Translations under genes and position numbers: made by a program
Notes under the pieces: model-generated
What the model saw: the letters and a program-made list of their open reading frames with translations, nothing else
Databases searched by the model: none
Told to the model about the DNA's origin: nothing
Shown: piece after piece, positions 44,410 to 55,624 of the stretch
Position numbering within the stretch: position 1 is the stretch's first letter
Layout: every line of letters begins with the position of its first letter
DNA from: Imbricaverruca yamaguchii
Taxonomy: Eukaryota > Arthropoda > Thecostraca > Neoverrucidae
Direction: 5' to 3'
NCBI GenBank assembly: GCA_034440575.1
Contig: JAOTOL010001640.1
Coordinates: forward strand, 3,449,501 to 3,513,500
Length of the DNA: 64,000 bases

Positions 44410-44995
44410 ACCTGACGATACTCAGGACGATTATACACCACCAAAGAGAATAGTCATCACTGTGACCAGGGCCGACGACGAGCTCTCGATATCGCTGTAT
44501 AAATAGCATCAATAACACCACAAATTATGAAACAGCAACAGCATCATCAGTGACCGCAACAGTATCAACAGTGAACGCAACAATATCAAGCGACTACAAC
44601 AGCATCACCAGTTAGCACAATAACAGATTCCACGACACATGGAAATTGCCATTTTGTTCGGAAACTTTTGGAGATGTGAATTATGAACTTGCAAATTCTT
44701 AAGTTGTACCCACATCACGGCCAGGAAATATTGTTTTAAAATAATGGATACAACACTTTTATATTGGAGATAATTTATTAATATGTTACACGTATCAAAA
44801 CATACTAACATTCTGCAAGGTTTTGTCCCTTGCAAACTGCTGGGCTACGTCCATTACCATAAACAGCTCTGATGACAGGATGTGGCTGTAAATGTGACCC
44901 TTTCCATCACCTACAGTTGGAGACACTTACAGCTGTTTTCGTTTAAAAAAAAAAGATGAGTGGCCTCACATTAGCTGTTCCATCTGAAGGATGGT
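44410..44995. other. intron, no gene seen
   Basis: Unique AT-rich intron between the two arrays of MYCBP2 window intron 10. Confidence 0.6.
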
Positions 44996-44999
44996 AAAC

Positions 45000-45504
45000 C
45001 TGGGTAAACCTCACCTGGACCACCACCAGTCGTGACCCAGCTCACCTGAGCCACCACCAGTCGTGACCCAGCTCACCTGAGCAGTCACCAGTCGTGACCC
45101 AGCTCAACTGAGCCGCCACCAGTCGTGACCCAGTACTGAGCCCCCCAGCTCCCAGCCCACCTGAGCCGTCACCAGTCGTGACCCAGCTCACCTGAGCCGC
45201 CACCAGTCGTGACCCAGCTCACCTGAGCCGCCACCAGTCGTGACCCAGCTCACTCTGCCAGCTCACCAGGCCACCAGTCGTGACCCAGCTCACCTGAGCC
45301 GCCACCAGTCGTGACCCAGCTCACCTGAGCCGTCACCAGTCGTGACCCAGCTCACCTGAGCCGCCACCAGTCGTGACCCAGCTCACCTGAGCCGCCACCA
45401 GTCGTGACCCAGCTCACCTGAGCCGCCACCAGTCGTGACCCAGCTCACCTGAGCCTACCGCAGGCGCGGTGTCGCCTAAGCCGTCACCAGTCGTGACCAG
45501 CTAC
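45000..45504. repeat. 31-bp minisatellite copying the MYCBP2 exon 10 donor
   Basis: About sixteen units of GGTGGCGGCTCAG|GTGAGCTGG on the gene strand. The true exon end is TGTGGCGGCTCAG|GTAGCTGG: the genuine donor has lost two bases present in the copies. Confidence 0.93.
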
Positions 45505-45979
45505 CTGAGCCGCCACAGCGACCAGCTATGCCGGACACGGGCGGCGCTCGCAGGCGGGTGTCGCCTCCGTCGCCGCCGGCCAGCAGCACCACCTGGCGCA
45601 CGCGCAGGCTGTTGTCGGGCCCCTTCAGCTCGAGCCGGACGTGGCGCGCGTCGGCCGGCACGGCGGCCACCACCCAGCCGGCGTGGCGCGCCTCGACGGC
45701 GGCCGCGCGCAGCCGCACCACCTCGTCGGCCGACCGGCCGGCGCGGAACGTCACCGACGACACCTTGGTCTGCAGGTCGCGCACGTTGTCCACGTGCACG
45801 CCGACGGCGCACAGGGCGGCCGCCGGCAGCGCGGCCGTCACCACCTTGCTGCGGTTGCGGTCCTCGTCGCCGCTCTCCCAGAACGTCTCGGTGCTGCCGT
45901 CCGTGAGCGACTCGAGCAGCGCCGGCCGCGACGACGTCTCCAGCACCGCCTGCGCCGTCACGTCCACCAGGGTGGTCAC
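45505..45979 (-). CDS. MYCBP2: MYCBP2 exon 10 in window, DOC/APC10 domain
   Basis: 158 codons. Acceptor CGGTGCAG, donor CTCAG|GTAGCT. It encodes RPALLESLTDGSTETFWESG, DEDRNRSKVV, VHVDNVRDLQTKVSSVTFRA, RHAGWVVAAVP and RLELKGPDNSLRVRQVVLL. These match the vertebrate DOC fold (LTDGSTETFWESGDEDRNKT and IELKGPENTLRVRQVKVL). Confidence 0.97.
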
Positions 45980-46643
45980 CTGCACCGCCGCCTGCCGGAC
46001 ACAGACATGGGGAGGTTACCCGTACTGCTGCCTGCCAGACACAGAACGGGGGTGGTCACCTGCACCGCCGCCTGCCGGACACAGACATGGGGAGGTTACC
46101 TGTACTGCTGCCTGCCAGACACAGCCACGGGGGGAGGTCACCTGTACCACTGCCTGCCGGACACAGACACGGGGGAGGTTACCCGTACTGCTGCCTGCCG
46201 GACACAGACACAGGGGAGGTTACCTGCACCACTGCCCGACAGACACAGCCACGGGGGAGGTCACCTGTACTGCTGCCTGCCGGACACACACACGGGGGAG
46301 GTTACGCGTACTGCTGCCTGCCAGATACACACACGGGGGAGGTTACCTGCACCACTGCTCGACAGACACACACACGGGGGAGGTTACCCGTACTGCTGCC
46401 TGCCAGACACAGACACGGGGGAGGTCACCTGCACCGCCGCCTGCCGGACACATACACGGGGGAGGTTACCCGTACTGCTGCCTGCCAGACACAGTCAGGG
46501 GGAGGTTACCTGCACCACTGCCCGACAGACACAGCCACGGGGGAGGTCACCTGTACCACTGCCTGCCAGACACAGCCACGGGGGAGGTCACCTGTATTGC
46601 TGCCTCCCGGACACAGACACGGGGGAGGTCACCAGAGGTCACC
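45980..46643. repeat. ~60-bp compound minisatellite copying the MYCBP2 exon 10 acceptor
   Basis: Units contain GTCCGGCAGGCGGCGGTGCAG|GTGACC or its variant GGCAGTGGTACAG|GTGACC. The true acceptor is GGCGGCGGTGCAG|GTGACCACC. Degenerate units continue at 46830-46990 beyond a SINE. Confidence 0.93.
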
Positions 46644-46826
46644 CGCACCAAGAAAGAACCTTGGGTTCTTTCACGACGCATTCAACGGCTAGGTCGCATA
46701 GCGTCGCCAACCTCTCACGCCGATTGGTTGCGGGTGGACTCGGTAAATGCAGTCGGTCGTGAGATTCCAACCCACAATCTTGCGATCAAGAGTCCGACGT
46801 TCTACCAACTGAGCTACCGCGGCCCC
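46644..46826 (-). mobile_element. tRNA-Lys-like SINE, family D, inside an array
   Basis: The minus strand starts GGGGCCGCGGTAGCTCAGTT, has an anticodon loop ACTCTTGATC (CTT, lysine-like) and B box GGGTTGGAATCTC. Array-derived flanks GTCACCCGCACCA and GGCCACCCGTACCA look like its target duplication. Confidence 0.85.
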
Positions 46827-47399
46827 GGCCACCCGTACCACTGCCTGCAAGAGATACAGGGGGTCACCTGTCCCGCTGCATGCTAGACACGGAGAGGTTA
46901 CCTGTACCGCTGAGTGCCAAACGCAGGGAGAGATCACCTGCACCACCGCCTGCCCGTGACAGACACAGGAAGAGGTCACCTGTACCGCTGCTTACTGAAC
47001 AGAGTTCAGCCGCCAGTCTCTGTCTAGCAGGAGGAAGTGATCAAGGTGGAGTGCTGACCCTTGCTCTTGTCAGCTTCCCTGCCTAGTCCCCAGTCCCATA
47101 AACGGGTATCTAACGTAGCTCCGCCTCACGAACAAGTGGTCAAAATTGTATCCTTACTTAGGCTTACCAGGGAGTTCATCCTCATTATACACTCAGTAGG
47201 TCCCCATTATAGCATCAGCTCAATCAACTGATTCTCACTACATCCATATCCAAACCAGCGGATCGCCACTACACACCCAGCCTCACAAGCGAGTTCCCAC
47301 CATACCCATCATTATCAGCGGGTCCCCACCACACCCTGGTCCTCACAAACTGGTCTCCACTGTACCCTGGTATTCACCAGTGGATCCTCACTGCATCTT

Positions 47400-48806
47400 C
47401 AGCGTCACCAACGGGTTTCCACCACACCCTGGTCCTCACCACGCCCTGGTCCTCACCAGCTGGTCCTCACCACGCCCTGGTCCTCACCATCAGGTCCTCA
47501 CCACACCATGATCCTCACCAGTGGGTCTTCACCACGCTCTGGTCCTCACCAGCGGGTCTCCACGACACCATGGTCCTCACCATCAGGTCCTCACCACACC
47601 ATGATCCTCACCAGTGGGTCTTCACCACGCCCTGGTCCTCACCAGCGGGTCTCCACGACACCATGGTCCTCACCATCAGGTCTCCACCACACCCTGGTCC
47701 TCACCACACCCTGTTCCTCACCAGCGGGTCTCCACCACACCCTGGTCCTCACCATCAGGTCCTCACCACACCCTGATCCTCACCAGCGGGTCCTCACCAC
47801 ACCCTGGTCCTCACCATCAGGTCCTCACCACACCCTGGTCCTCACCATCAGGTCCTCACCACACCCTGATCCTCACCAGTGGGTCCTCACCACACCCAGG
47901 TCCTCACCATCAGGTCCTCACCACACCCTGATCCTCACCAGCGGGTCCTCACCACACCCAGGTCCTCACCATCAGGTCCTCACCACACCCTGGTCCTCAC
48001 CATCAGGTCCTCACCACACCCTGATCCTCACCAGCGGGTCCTCACCACACCCTGGTCCTCACCAGCGGGTCCTCACCACACCCTGATCCTCACCAGCGGG
48101 TCCTCACCACACCCTGATCCTCACCAGCGGGTCCTCACCACACCCAGGTCCTCACCAGCGGGTCCTCACCACACCCTGATCCTCACCAGCGGGTCCTCAC
48201 CACACCCTGGTCCTCACCACACCCCAGCCTCACCACACCCTGGTCCTCACCAGCGGGTCCTCACCACACCCCAGCCTCACCAGCGGGTCTCCACCACACC
48301 CTGGTCCTCACCAGCGGGTCTACACCACACCCTGATCCTCACCAGCGGGTCCTCACCACACCCTGTTCCTCACCAGCGGGTCCCCACGACACCCTGGTCC
48401 TCACCAGCGGGTCTCCACCACACCCTGGTCCTCACCAGCGGGTCCTCACCACACCCTGAGCCTCACCAGCGGGTCCTCACCACCCGGGTCCTCACCACAC
48501 CCTGGTCCTCACCAGCGGGTCCTCACCACACCCCAGCCTCACCATCAGGTCCTCACCACACCCTGGTCCTCACCATCAGGTCCTCACCACACCCTGGTCC
48601 TCACCATCAGGTCCTCACCACACCCTGAGCCTCACCAGCGGGTCCTCACCACACCCTGGTCCTCACCACACCCTGGTCCTCACCACACCCTGGTCCTCAC
48701 CATCAGGTCCTCACCAGCGGGTCTCCATCACACCCTGGTCCTCACCATCAGGTCCTCACCACACCCTGGTCCTCACCATCAGGTCCTCACCACACCCCAG
48801 CCTCAC
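47400..48806. repeat. 31-bp minisatellite copying the MYCBP2 exon 9 donor (~44 copies)
   Basis: The gene-strand unit is GTGGTGAGGACCCGCTG|GTGAGGACCAGGGT. The true exon end is GGCGACCCGCTG|GTGAGGCTGG. Units with CTGATGG in place of CCGCTGG form a regular higher-order pattern. Confidence 0.96.
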
Positions 48807-48963
48807 CAGCGGGTCGCCGCTCAGCGTCGGCTGCTGTGACGCAGTGAGGACGTCCTCCGGCGCGGCCTCGTCGGAGCCGGCCAGGATGCTGCTGATGTTG
48901 GTGAACACGTGACTGCGGTGTAGGAAGCCGTGGTCGGCCGGCACGAACCGCAGGCCCCAGCAC
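48807..48963 (-). CDS. MYCBP2: MYCBP2 exon 9 in window
   Basis: Acceptor CCGTCGCCAG, donor CCGCTG|GTGAGG. It encodes CWGLRFVPADHGFLHRSHVF then TNISSILAGSDEAAPEDV, a helical segment just before the DOC domain. It enters in phase 2. Confidence 0.88.
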
Positions 48964-48964
48964 C

Positions 48965-49115
48965 TGGCGACGGGCCGCAGTGGCGTCGGTCAGGTCACAG
49001 GTCGCACAGTAGCGCAGGTCACGTCATAGGACACACAGTAGTGGCGGTTAGATCACAGGTCACACTGCAGCGGAGGCCAGGTCACAGGTCCCACAGGAGC
49101 GTTGGCGAGGTCACA
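48965..49115. repeat. ~35-bp tandem repeat, four copies
   Basis: Imperfect units with AGGTCACAGGTC and ACAGTAGCG, adjoining the exon 9 acceptor without copying it. Confidence 0.85.
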
Positions 49116-49119
49116 GCCG

Positions 49120-49835
49120 TCGGCTCTTTTTCTAATAATGTAGTCGAGCTTTCGAACGATTTACTTTTATCAGCAATCAGTTGAGGCACACATTTTTGCC
49201 GTGTTGGGCGCCATTGATGTTTATCGACCTTCAAGTAGCTGACTTCAGAAATACGCCAGAAGGGGCGATTGGTGAATCGCGCGCTGTGTGCTATTTTCGT
49301 ATCAGCAAACTAGGACATGAGCTCGTTTTGGTTTTGGGTGCTTGGTTTGACGAGCAAAACTTAGGATACCACTTGGGCTATAGAGCTTATCGATCACGGT
49401 GGATCTGATGTGACCTACAGAGGTGCACGTCACACTACACGCAGAAGTACGCTTGTGACTCGGCATCGCATGAAACACTCACCACAACATGAAAACGTAA
49501 ATGCAAAGCTTTCCTTAGAAGTTATAACACAGTTCGGCATTGCGTGACCTTCACATCTTTTCAACTGGTAACAGGATATGTTGGTGAGCAATTTTCCCTG
49601 CGACAGAATGTGTGAATGTGTGTGAATGTGTGTGGGTGTGTGAGGGGTGTGGTGTGGGAAGGTCACCTGACAGAGAACGGGTGTGGAGGTCCATCTTGCA
49701 GCGCAAATGGATGTTGGAGGACCACCACTCAGATGAGTGTCGCAGATCGATCTGACAGGGAAAATGGGGGACGGCGGGTCCCGGAAGACCACCTTGTACA
49801 GGAACGTCGAAGACCATCTGACTGCAGCGGGGGTG
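49120..49835. other. intron, no gene seen
   Basis: Unique MYCBP2 intron with a short TG-rich run (GTGTGAATGTGTGTG) near 49610. Confidence 0.6.
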
Positions 49836-49839
49836 AGAT

Positions 49840-50205
49840 GTGAGCCTCACCTGACGGCCATCAGCTGATAGCAGCAGCATCAGGTCGGAGAAGATCTGAC
49901 AGTAGCGGGGGTGGTGGGGAGCCTCACCTGACGGCCATCAGCTGACAGCAGCAGCATCAGGTCGGAGAAGATCTGACAGTAGCGGGGGTGGTGGGGGAGC
50001 CTCACCTGACGGCCATCAGCTGACAGCAGCAGCATCAGGTCGGAGACCTGACAGTAGCGGGGGTGGTGGGGGAGCCTCACCTGACGGCCATCAGCTGACA
50101 GCAGCAGCATCAGGTCGGAGAGGATCTGACAGTAGCGGGGGTGGTGGGGGAGCCTCACCTGACGGCCATCAGCTGACAGTGGCGGGGGTGGGATGTGAGC
50201 CTCAC
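49840..50205. repeat. ~74-bp minisatellite copying the 3' end and donor of MYCBP2 exon 8
   Basis: Five copies. Gene-strand units read TCTCCGACCTGATGCTGCTG, then CAGCTGATGGCCGTCAG|GTGAGG, then CTCCCCACCACCCCCGC. They match the last ~50 exon bases with an internal deletion. Confidence 0.94.
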
Positions 50206-50357
50206 CTGACGGCCATCAGCTGCAGACTGGAGCCGGCCGGCAGCAGCGGCATCAGGTCGGAGATGGTCTGCAGCAGGTTGTGGAAGGCGGCCGGCAGCGG
50301 CGTGCTGCCCGCCAGCGGCACGTCCGCCTGCGGGTGCTCCAGCACGGTCGGGTCCTC
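50206..50357 (-). CDS. MYCBP2: MYCBP2 exon 8 in window, flanked by arrays on both sides
   Basis: Acceptor GTGCTGTGCAG, donor GTCAG|GTGAGG. It encodes EDPTVLEHPQADVPLAGSTP then FHNLLQTISDLMPLLPAGSS and LQLMAV, leading into R-CWGLRF. Phase 0 in, 2 out. Confidence 0.88.
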
Positions 50358-52240
50358 CTGCACAGCACGGACACGGTCCTTACATGAGCACAGTCCTTAC
50401 ATCAGCACGGTCGGATCCTGCACAACACGGAAACGGTCCTTACATCAGCACGGTCGGGCCCTCCTGCACAACACGGACACGGCCCTTACGGTCGGATCCT
50501 CCTGCACAACGCGGACACGGCCCTTACATCAGCACGGTCGGGCCCTCCTGCACAACACGGACACGGTCCTTTACGGTCGGGTCCTCCTGCACAACGCGGA
50601 CACGGCCCTTACATCAGCACGGTCGGGCCCTCCTGCACAACACGGACACGGTCCTTACATCAGCACGGTCGGGCCCTCCTGCACAACACGGAAACGGTCC
50701 TTACATCAGCACGGCTCCTGCACAACACACGGTCCTTCGGCCTCCTGCACAACACGGACACGGTCCTTACATCAGCACGGTCGGGTCCTCCTGCACAACA
50801 CGGACACGGTCCTTACATCAGCACGGTCGGGCCCTCCTGCACAACACGGACACGGTCCTTACATCAGCACGGTCGGGCCCTCCTGCACAACACGGACACG
50901 GTCCTTACATCAGCACGGTCGGGCCCTCCTGCACAACACGGACACGGTCCTTACATCAGCACGGTCGGGCCCTCCTGCACAACACGGACACGGTCCTCAC
51001 ATCAGCACGGTCGAGCCCTCCTGCACAACACGGACACGGCCCTTACATCAGCACGGTCGGGTCCTCCTGCACAACACGGACACGGTCCTTACATCAGCAC
51101 GGTCGGAGCCCTCCTGCACAACACGGGACACGGTCCTTACATCAGCACGGTCGAGCCCTCCTGCACAACACGGGAACGGTCCTTACATCAGCACGGTCGG
51201 GCCCTCCTGCACAACACGGGACACGGTCCTTACATCAGCACGGTCGAGCCCTCCTGCACAACACGGGACACGGTCCTTACATCAGCACGGTCGGGCCCTC
51301 CTGCACAACACGGACACGGTCCTTACGGTCGGGGATCCTCCTGCACAACACGGACACGGTCCTTACATCAGCACGGTCGGATCCTCCTGCACAACACGGA
51401 CACGGCCCTTACATCAGCACGGTCGGGCCCTCCTGCACAACACGGACACGGTCCTTACATCAGCACGGTCGGGTCCTCCTGCACAACACGGACACGGTCC
51501 TTACATCAGCACGGTCGGGTCCTCCTGCACAACATGGACACGGACCTTACATCAGCACGGTCAGATCCTGCACAACACGGACACGGTCCTTACATCAGCA
51601 CGGTCGGGTCCTCCTGCACAACACGGACACGGTCCTTACATCAGCACGGTCGGGTCCTCCTGCACAACACGGACACGGTCCTTACATCAGCACGGTCGGG
51701 TCCTCCTGCACAGCACGGACACGGTCCTTACATCAGCACGGTCGGGTCCTCCTGCACAACACAGGAACGGTCCTTACATCAGCACGGTCGGGTCCTCCTG
51801 CACAACACGGAAACGGTCCTTACATCAGCACGGTCGGGTCCTGTACAGCACGGATACGGTCCTTACATCAGCACGGTCGGGCTCTCCTGCACAACACGGA
51901 CACGGTCCTTACATCAGCACGGTCGAGTCCTCCTGCACAGCACGGACACGGTCCTTACATCAGCACGGTCGGGTCCTGTACAGCACGGATACGGTCCTTA
52001 CATCAGCACGGTCGGGTCCTCCTGCACAACACGGACCGCCTTCTCAGCACAATACGGACACGGTCCTTACATCAGCACGGTCGGGCCCTCCTGCACAACA
52101 CGGACACGGCCCTTACATCAGCACGGTCGGGTCCTGCACAACACGGACACGGTCCTTACATCAGCACGGTCGGGTCCTGCACAACACGGACACGGTCCTT
52201 ACATCAGCACGGTCGGGCCCTCCTGCACAACACGGACACA
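50358..52240. repeat. 45-bp minisatellite copying the MYCBP2 exon 8 acceptor (~41 copies)
   Basis: Gene-strand units are GTGTTGTGCAG|GAGGACCCGACCGTGCTG plus an intronic TGTAAGGACCGTGTCC. The real site is GTGCTGTGCAG|GAGGACCCGACC. The 45-base period creates a 949-codon artefact frame on the plus strand. Confidence 0.97.
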
Positions 52241-52333
52241 GCCCCGGCGCCACCACGGTCCCCGTCGGCACGGCGCAATACGGGGCGCTCCTGACATCGG
52301 GTCGGTCCTGCCATCGCTTCCAACTAACAGCCT

Positions 52334-52392
52334 GGTTGGTTGGCTATTGGAGTTTAGGGGCGCATCGACTACATCGATCATGCAGTGCCCAT
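52334..52392 (+). mobile_element. ultrashort SINE-tail element
   Basis: GGTTGGTTGGCTATTGGAG, TTTAGGGGCGCATCGAC, end GCAGTGCCCAT. Target duplications CCAACTAACAGCCT (52320-52333) and CCAACCAACAGCCT (52393-52406). Confidence 0.86.
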
Positions 52393-52628
52393 CCAACCAA
52401 CAGCCTACAATCGCTGTCACAGTCATTAAGCGTGTTGGTGAAGCGGCCGAGTGGCCCCAGCCAGCTGATTCCCGTTGGTGGTGACCGACCGGCGTCTATG
52501 TTCGGCTCGAAACCAGCCGGTTCGATTGTAGTGACGCTGTGTGCAACTAACTCGGGGCCGTTAACGCAGGCGCGAGAGCACGGCTCAGGTGACACCAGCT
52601 GGCGACCGCGACACAGGCAGACCGAGTC

Positions 52629-52686
52629 ATTGGTCGATTATTTGGGCTTAACGGCGCGCCGACAGCGAGGTCATTTAGCGCCCATC
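52629..52686 (+). mobile_element. ultrashort SINE-tail element
   Basis: ATTGGTCGATTATTTGGGC, core CGGCGCGCCGACAGCGAGG, end TTAGCGCCCATC. Perfect target duplication CAGACCGAGTC at 52618-52628 and 52687-52697. Confidence 0.88.
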
Positions 52687-52699
52687 CAGACCGAGTCGC

Positions 52700-53230
52700 C
52701 ACGCCGTGTACACACAGCCAGACAGCAGGCTATTAGTATTACAGGGTGTGTCGACGTAGACAGTATTGCTTTGCACCTATGCAGCCAGATGGAGTCATAC
52801 CTCTCCACACACATGCAGACCGATTCACACCTACCAACACACACTGCAGGACAGTCATCCCTCCGCCACACACAGAACCAGATGGAGTCCCCCCCCCCAC
52901 CACATACACACTCAGCCAGGTGGGGCCACCCTTCCCTCACACACAGCCAGGCGGCACCGGGTGATTCAGTGGTGAACTTAGACCGGTGGGCGTCAATGGC
53001 TGCACATCCGAAAGTCTGCAGAAGCTAACCATGACATAAATAAGGTGAACCAGCTGCTGCAGCAAACGCGCATGACGACACCACGAGGCGAGATGGCAAC
53101 GTGTCGCGACGTTTGTCTGTCTATTGATTTATTTAGCACTTAATACACGTATAACATGGACAATTTTGCGACCTGCGGCTAGAAGCGAGCCAAGAGGCAT
53201 CACGTGAGACCCCCACCCCTGGTGGCAGTC
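52700..53230. other. intron, no gene seen
   Basis: Unique MYCBP2 intron between window exons 7 and 8. Confidence 0.6.
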
Positions 53231-53234
53231 TGAC

Positions 53235-53360
53235 CTCGTCGCCGGGCTGTGGCGGCACGTCCACCACGGTCGGCTCTACGGACAGCGCCTGGATGAAGAA
53301 CCACAGCAGGTCGTGCAGACACGTCGGCTGGGTGACACTCCGCAGCAGCCAGGTCAGCGC
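53235..53360 (-). CDS. MYCBP2: MYCBP2 exon 7 in window
   Basis: Acceptor GTCCTCAG, donor GACGAG|GTCAGA. It encodes ALTWLLRSVTQPTCLHDLLW then FFIQALSVEPTVVDVPPQPG. 42 codons, phase 0; it continues YALQ-ALTWLLR from exon 6. Confidence 0.9.
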
Positions 53361-53475
53361 CTGAGGACCACGTCACGTGTCACAGCACCGCCACATGTTG
53401 CAGCGTGGTCACGCGTGATGGTCCGGGACAGCCAGGTCAGCGCCTGAGGACCATGTCACATGCCACATAACGGTC
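53361..53475. repeat. two-copy duplication of the MYCBP2 exon 7 acceptor
   Basis: The block CAGCCAGGTCAGCGCCTGAG with GACCAC/TGTCAC occurs at about 53347 and again at about 53430, 83 bp apart, with TGGTCACGCGTG-like flanks. It copies the acceptor and about 20 bases of the exon once only. Confidence 0.85.
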
Positions 53476-53661
53476 ACATAGTACAATCTGAACCAACCCG
53501 GCGAGTTTATCGCGTCACACAGTAACAGATTGGCTCACGGTTATTTGACAATAATAGTTCAAGGCAACAAATAAATCATACTGCGCAACCTGGTCTTAGC
53601 CACCATAAATCATAGCTGGGGAAATTTTGAATTACCACACAAAGTGCAACCCAGGTGCCGT

Positions 53662-53842
53662 TGTTTGTTGTTTATTGGGTGGTTCACAACGCACTTTATG
53701 CACATTCACGGCCAATGGCGCCGCCTACACTGTTTCGCCGGTGGGCCGCGTGACTGGGAAACGTTCCGAGCGGCGCTAGTGTCGAACCCGGGACCTTTGG
53801 CAACCAGATCCCAACACCTTAACCACTCGGCCATCCCCGCCA
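53662..53842 (-). mobile_element. tRNA-derived SINE, family A
   Basis: Reverse orientation, same family as 13131-13317; the minus strand begins GGCGGGGATGGCCGAGTGG with B box GGGTTCGACACTAG. No clean target duplication. Confidence 0.85.
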
Positions 53843-53923
53843 CAGTGCCCACGCTACACCACGGCGGGCCCGTGCTGCGGCGGCGGCGGGCGCAGCCAGC
53901 TCCGCCCCAGCGACAGTCGTCAC

Positions 53924-54040
53924 CTGCAGGGCGTAGATGCGGCAGGCGGCGCGTCGGATGGACCGCCGGAGCGCCCGCTGTATGGCGCTCAGCTCGTGCT
54001 GCTGCAGCACGAACGCCACCACTGGCCGGGACGTCAGCGC
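53924..54040 (-). CDS. MYCBP2: MYCBP2 exon 6 in window
   Basis: Acceptor ACCCGCCAG, donor CTGCAG|GTGACG. It encodes VVAFVLQQHELSAIQRALRR then SIRRAACRIYALQ, resembling the vertebrate helical block ending RRAKCRVYALE. 39 codons, phase 0. Confidence 0.85.
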
Positions 54041-54539
54041 CTGGCGGGTCAGCACGGGTCACGGGTGAGGTCAATAGTGTGCAGTTGATAGCTATGGCCA
54101 AATAGTTGACGTCACATGTGGGCAGTCGGTGCTGGAGGTCATCTGCCTGAGCTTCCGATAACAATAGACAACATGCAGTACATGTCTTCGCGGGCTGCCA
54201 AGATAGCCCAGCTGCGGTGGGTCCACAAGTTCCGTCATGGGTGGTGCCCGAAATTTTGCCCGCAGCAAGGAGTCACATGAGGTATTCTGTTTGTGCTGTT
54301 AGTGAAGCAAGTTCGTGCTGAGGTATTCTGACCCCCAGGTCGAACTTAAGGTGTTCTGAAGGAGCCTCTAAAATGAGGATCCGGCTACGGGGTTCTATCT
54401 ATGGAGTGCTGACCCCACGGTTAGTGGGAGAGACCATTGTGGAGGTTCTACTGGATCATATGAGTTGCAGATAGAGCTCCAGTAGTCCTCTGACCTTCAA
54501 GTCGGTCTGTAGGGTTCTACAAGAGTTCTACAGTGTTCC

Positions 54540-54905
54540 TGACCTGCAGGTCGGCTGTGGGGCCTGTAAGGTTCTGTAGTATCTCTGACCTGCAGATCGG
54601 GCTGTGGGGCTTGGTAAGGTTCTGCGGCGCTCCTGACCTGCAGGTCGGTCTGTGGGGTCTGGTAAGGTTATACAGCGCTCCTGACCCACAGGTCGGGCTG
54701 TGGGGCCTGACCTGCAGGTCGGTCTGTGGGGTCTGGTAAGGTCATACAGCGCTCCTGACCCACAAGTCGGGCTGTGGGGCCTGACCTGCAGGTCTGGCTG
54801 TGAGTCTGGTAAGGTCATACAGCGCTCCTGACCCACAGGTCGGGCTGTGGGACCTGACCCGCAGGTCTGGCTGTGAGTCTGGTAAGGTCATACAGCGCTC
54901 CTGAC
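54540..54905. repeat. ~45-65-bp minisatellite copying the MYCBP2 exon 5 donor
   Basis: About seven units. Gene-strand core CAGCCCGACCTGCAG|GTCAGG; true exon end GGCCAGCCCGACCTGCAG|GTCAGGAGCG. Confidence 0.93.
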
Positions 54906-55196
54906 CTGCAGGTCGGGCTGGCCGGCCGCCAGGTTGAGCGCCGTGCGCAGCTGCTGCAGCCGCGCCGACGGCCGGCCCAGGAAGCCGGCCGGCGCGGCGG
55001 CGCCGTCTGGCACCCGCTCGGTGGCGCTGGGCGTGCGCCGGCGCCGCATCATGATGACGCGGCCGTCCCAGCCGGGCGACGTGCCCACCGACACGGAGCG
55101 GTGGTAGGCGCGCCCGCCGGCCGGGCTGGCAGAGCACGAGGCCGGCTCGTGCGGCGGCCCGTCGTCCGCCGGCTCAGAGTGGCTCGTGTCGGGGAT
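54906..55196 (-). CDS. MYCBP2: MYCBP2 exon 5 in window (disordered, Arg/Ser-rich)
   Basis: Acceptor CTGTCGTCGTCAG, donor CTGCAG|GTCAGG. It encodes YHRSVSVGTSPGWDGRVIMM then RRRRTPSATERVPDG and LQQLRTALNLAAGQPDLQ. 97 codons, phase 0. Low complexity; exon status rests on phase and splice sites. Confidence 0.82.
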
Positions 55197-55214
55197 CTGA
55201 CGACGACAGGAGCA

Positions 55215-55345
55215 CGGCGGACATCACTCACCAGTGACATCGCTCACCAGTGACATCACTCACCAGTGACATCACTCACCAGTGACATCACCCACCAGTG
55301 ACATCACTCACCAGTGACATCACTCACCAGTGACATCGCTCACCA
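55215..55345. repeat. 16-bp minisatellite
   Basis: About eight units of CAGTGACATCACTCAC. On the gene strand each holds CTG|GTGAGT, a full donor consensus, though the nearby real site is an acceptor. Confidence 0.93.
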
Positions 55346-55624
55346 CTGCCGCGTCGCCATTCAGTGACGCCGCGCGTCACCGAGTCACTGCCAGCTCACC
55401 AGGCTGCCAGCACTCGACACACTCGCGTGAGCTATTCCAACGATGCCGTTTGCAACATCTTGCAGATTCAGCGAACATTCAGTAATGCAAAGAATGGCAT
55501 CAAACGTAATAGAACATGTGAACTTGTTACTTGGCCAGTTTAGACAACGCCCGAAAATACGCGTCGCCAGGGTGTACGGGATGGAATCGTATACAAGCCA
55601 TTTGCACAGACGACAAGCCACCGA

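Noticed and set aside
50179..53028. A 949-codon open frame on the plus strand, and similar long frames at 77-2469, 20072-21389, 28806-30181, 42444-43663, 45528-46886 and 47508-48628
   Set aside because: They exist because the array period is a multiple of three or because the units lack stops. The proteins are pure repeats in several frames and both strands, and they overlap real exons in another frame.
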